Source of the DNA: Deltaproteobacteria bacterium
Lineage (GTDB): Bacteria; Desulfobacterota; Desulfarculia; Desulfarculales; Desulfarculaceae
NCBI GenBank assembly: GCA_021815655.1
Contig: JAKAGJ010000088.1
Location: 1-7,550 of the forward strand
DNA length: 7,550 nucleotides
Reading direction: 5' to 3'
Under the pieces are notes generated by a model. It worked only from the letters and a program-made list of their open reading frames with translations. It was not told the DNA's origin and made no database searches. A program made the translations under genes and the position numbers. This document shows, piece after piece, positions 6,163 to 7,550 of this stretch (within the stretch, counting starts at the first letter, position 1; every line of letters starts with the position of its first letter).

Positions 6163-7059
6163 ATGCGGGGCAGGCTCTGGAAATCTCTGGCCCTGGCCGC
6201 GCTGCTGGCTCTGGGGCTGGCGGCCCCGGCCCCGGCCCAGTGGCACGTCAGCGCCCAAACCACGGTGACGGGCCTGGGGCATCCCGAGTCCGTGGCCTGG
6301 GACCCCCGCGACCAGACGCTGTACCTGTCCAACTTCGGCCCCCCGCTCAAGCCGGGCCAGAAGGACCACCGGGGCTACATCAGCCGCCTGGACCAGGGGG
6401 GGCGGGTGCTGGAGCCGCGCCGGCTGCCGGCCGAGGGCAGCCTGCACAAGCCCAAGGGCCTGTGGCTGCAAGGCCGGCGCCTGTGGACCGCGGACATCGA
6501 CGCCCTGTGGGTCTTTGACCTGGATTCGCGCCAGGGGCGCCGCCTGGAGCTGCCTGGCGCCGTATTCCTCAACGACCCCGTGGTGGCCGGGGGCCGGCTT
6601 TACGTCTCCGACACCCAGGCCCACCGCGTCTATCAGGTGGAGCCGGCCGACTTCCTGGCGACCTAGCCGGCCATCAGCCTGCGCCTGGAGCAAAAGGACC
6701 TGGCGCCCAACGGCCTATGGGCCCTGCCGGACGGCGCTCTCTTGATCGCCAGCTCCCCCCGCGACGGCAGCCAGGGCTCCTTGTGGCGGCTGGAGCCCGG
6801 CGCCAAACAAGCCCAGCCCCTCACCCCGCCGGCGGGGCGCCTGGACGGCCTGGCCGCCCTGCCCGACGGCACCCTGCTTTTCACGGACTGGATCAGCGGC
6901 GGGCTCTACGCGCTGGAGCCCTCGGGCCAGCGGCGCTGGCTGGCCGGGCGCTTCCAGGGGCCGGCGGACTTCGCGCTGATACCACAGGGCGGCGGCTTTC
7001 TGTTGGTTCTGCCCGATCTGGTCAGCGGCGAGCTGCACTTTTTGACCCTGGAGCCTTGA
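6163..7059 (+). pseudogene. Exported SMP-30/gluconolactonase-like beta-propeller, interrupted by in-frame TAG at codon 168
   Basis: The frame encodes a 298-codon protein if read through the TAG at 6664-6666. Residues 1-25 are a clear Sec-type signal peptide (M-R-G-R-L-W-K, a Leu/Ala core, cleavage after A-P-A). The rest shows beta-propeller repeats such as G-H-P-E-S-V-A-W-D, L-Y-V-S-D-T-Q, A-P-N-G-L-W-A-L-P-D-G and G-L-A-A-L-P-D-G-T-L-L-F-T-D-W, typical of SMP-30/NHL-like proteins. The same frame and the repeat pattern continue immediately after the TAG for 130 codons, so this is a single-codon interruption, not a gene end. A CAG (Gln) to TAG change would explain it. The start at 6163 is supported by GGAGG 8 nt upstream; the GTG at 6142 has no ribosome binding site. 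Substrate is unknown. Alternatives are a sequencing error, amber suppression, or a functional truncated product, the last unlikely for a propeller. Confidence 0.75.
6664..6666 (+). other. In-frame TAG within the beta-propeller frame
   Basis: The amber codon sits between D-F-L-A-T and P-A-I-S-L, in a probable loop between propeller blades. Coding character, frame and family repeats are preserved on both sides. No second disabling mutation is seen in the downstream 130 codons, which points to a recent mutation, a base-call error, or tolerated read-through. Confidence 0.8.
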
Positions 7060-7110
7060 TACAAGCTCTCCGCTGGTGCCAAGCCGCGCGTTTTGCGCTA
7101 ACCTTGCCAC

Positions 7111-7550
7111 ATGGTCCACCCCGCCCACACCCTGCGCCAGCTTCTGGAGGAACTGGAGAGCCTGCGCGCCCGCGCCGACGCCTCCTTCCACAAGGTGGCC
7201 CAGTTGCACCCCCAGGCCGTGGCCTGCCGCAAGGGCTGCGATGACTGCTGCCATGCCCTGTTTGACCTGGCGCCCATGGAGGCCATCTCCCTGGCCCTGG
7301 CCTTCCTGGACCTGCCGCGCGCCATCCGCCGCGAGGTGCGCCGCCGGGGCGAGAAGGCCGCCGCCATCTTCGACCAGGCCATGGGCCGGGCCTTCAGCCA
7401 GCAGGGCAACGCCAGACTCCAGGCGCTGAGCCTGGCCCGGGTGCCCTGCCCCCTGCTGGAGGCCGGGGGCTGCCTGCTCTACCCCGAGCGCCCCCTGACC
7501 TGCCGGCTCTACGGGGTGCCGGTCAACGTGGAGGGCCAGGCCCGGGTCTG
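7111..7550 (+). CDS. YkgJ-type cysteine-cluster (CxxxCxxCC) protein, partial
   Basis: The frame opens at ATG 7111 and runs off the right edge after 146 codons. It has the hallmarks of the YkgJ/UPF0153 zinc- or iron-binding family: C39-x3-C43-x2-C46-C47 in the context A-C-R-K-G-C-D-D-C-C, then P-C-P-L-L (C113), G-C-L-L-Y (C121) and R-P-L-T-C-R-L-Y-G (C131). Between the two clusters lies an arginine-rich helical stretch (about 66-110). An in-frame TAA at 7099-7101 makes ATG 7111 the first available start, although no good Shine-Dalgarno sequence precedes it. It begins 51 nt after the beta-propeller frame ends. The biochemical role of the family is unsettled; metal binding is inferred from the cysteines. 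Confidence 0.88.
   Translation, partial: MVHPAHTLRQLLEELESLRARADASFHKVAQLHPQAVACRKGCDDCCHALFDLAPMEAISLALAFLDLPRAIRREVRRRGEKAAAIFDQAMGRAFSQQGNARLQALSLARVPCPLLEAGGCLLYPERPLTCRLYGVPVNVEGQARV

Noticed and set aside
6742..7059. A separate gene starting at TTG 6742 downstream of the amber codon
   Set aside because: There is no ribosome binding site, and the protein lacks a complete fold on its own; it is the in-frame continuation of the interrupted propeller.

Overview
This GC-rich window (about two thirds G+C by eye) most resembles a chromosomal segment of an anaerobic bacterium. It encodes two selenocysteine-dependent formate dehydrogenases of the long, iron-sulfur-rich kind found in sulfate reducers, syntrophs and acetogens. 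Base composition, the GYF/AIM24 and YkgJ-type neighbours and the selenoproteins together suggest a high-GC member of the former Deltaproteobacteria (Desulfobacterota, for example a Desulfarculus-like organism). That placement is inference, since there is no rRNA or other marker gene.

Minus strand, 1-4919: two tandem paralogous fdhA genes. The upstream copy (4919 to 2226, 897 residues) is complete. The downstream copy (1956 to beyond position 1) is cut by the window edge after 652 codons. Each has an in-frame TGA exactly where formate dehydrogenases carry the molybdenum/tungsten-ligating Sec or Cys, after the motif D-H-C-A-R-(L/T) and before His. Each TGA is followed, after an identical 11-nt gap, by a 7-bp stem with a 5-nt loop, the layout of a bacterial SECIS. 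A conventional annotation would wrongly split each gene in two. A strong intrinsic terminator lies between the copies, so they appear to be separate transcription units.

The region before each fdhA gene holds an almost identical 18-bp palindrome (TATGTCAATTTTGACATA and TATGTCTTTTTTGACATA) and the same promoter-like pair TTGACT-N17-TATGTC. The geometry differs: the palindrome covers the putative -10 box of the downstream copy, but sits well upstream of the putative promoter of the complete copy, inside the divergent region it shares with the plus-strand genes. One regulator may therefore treat the two isozymes differently.

Plus strand, 5102-7550: three closely spaced genes. They are a GYF_2-like/AIM24 fusion protein, an exported SMP-30/gluconolactonase-like beta-propeller interrupted by an in-frame TAG, and the start of a YkgJ-type cysteine-cluster protein that runs off the right edge. 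There is no recognisable terminator between them, so they may be co-transcribed. Their link to formate metabolism is unknown. No gene-free stretch exceeds 300 bases. No RNA genes, insertion sequences or CRISPR arrays were seen.
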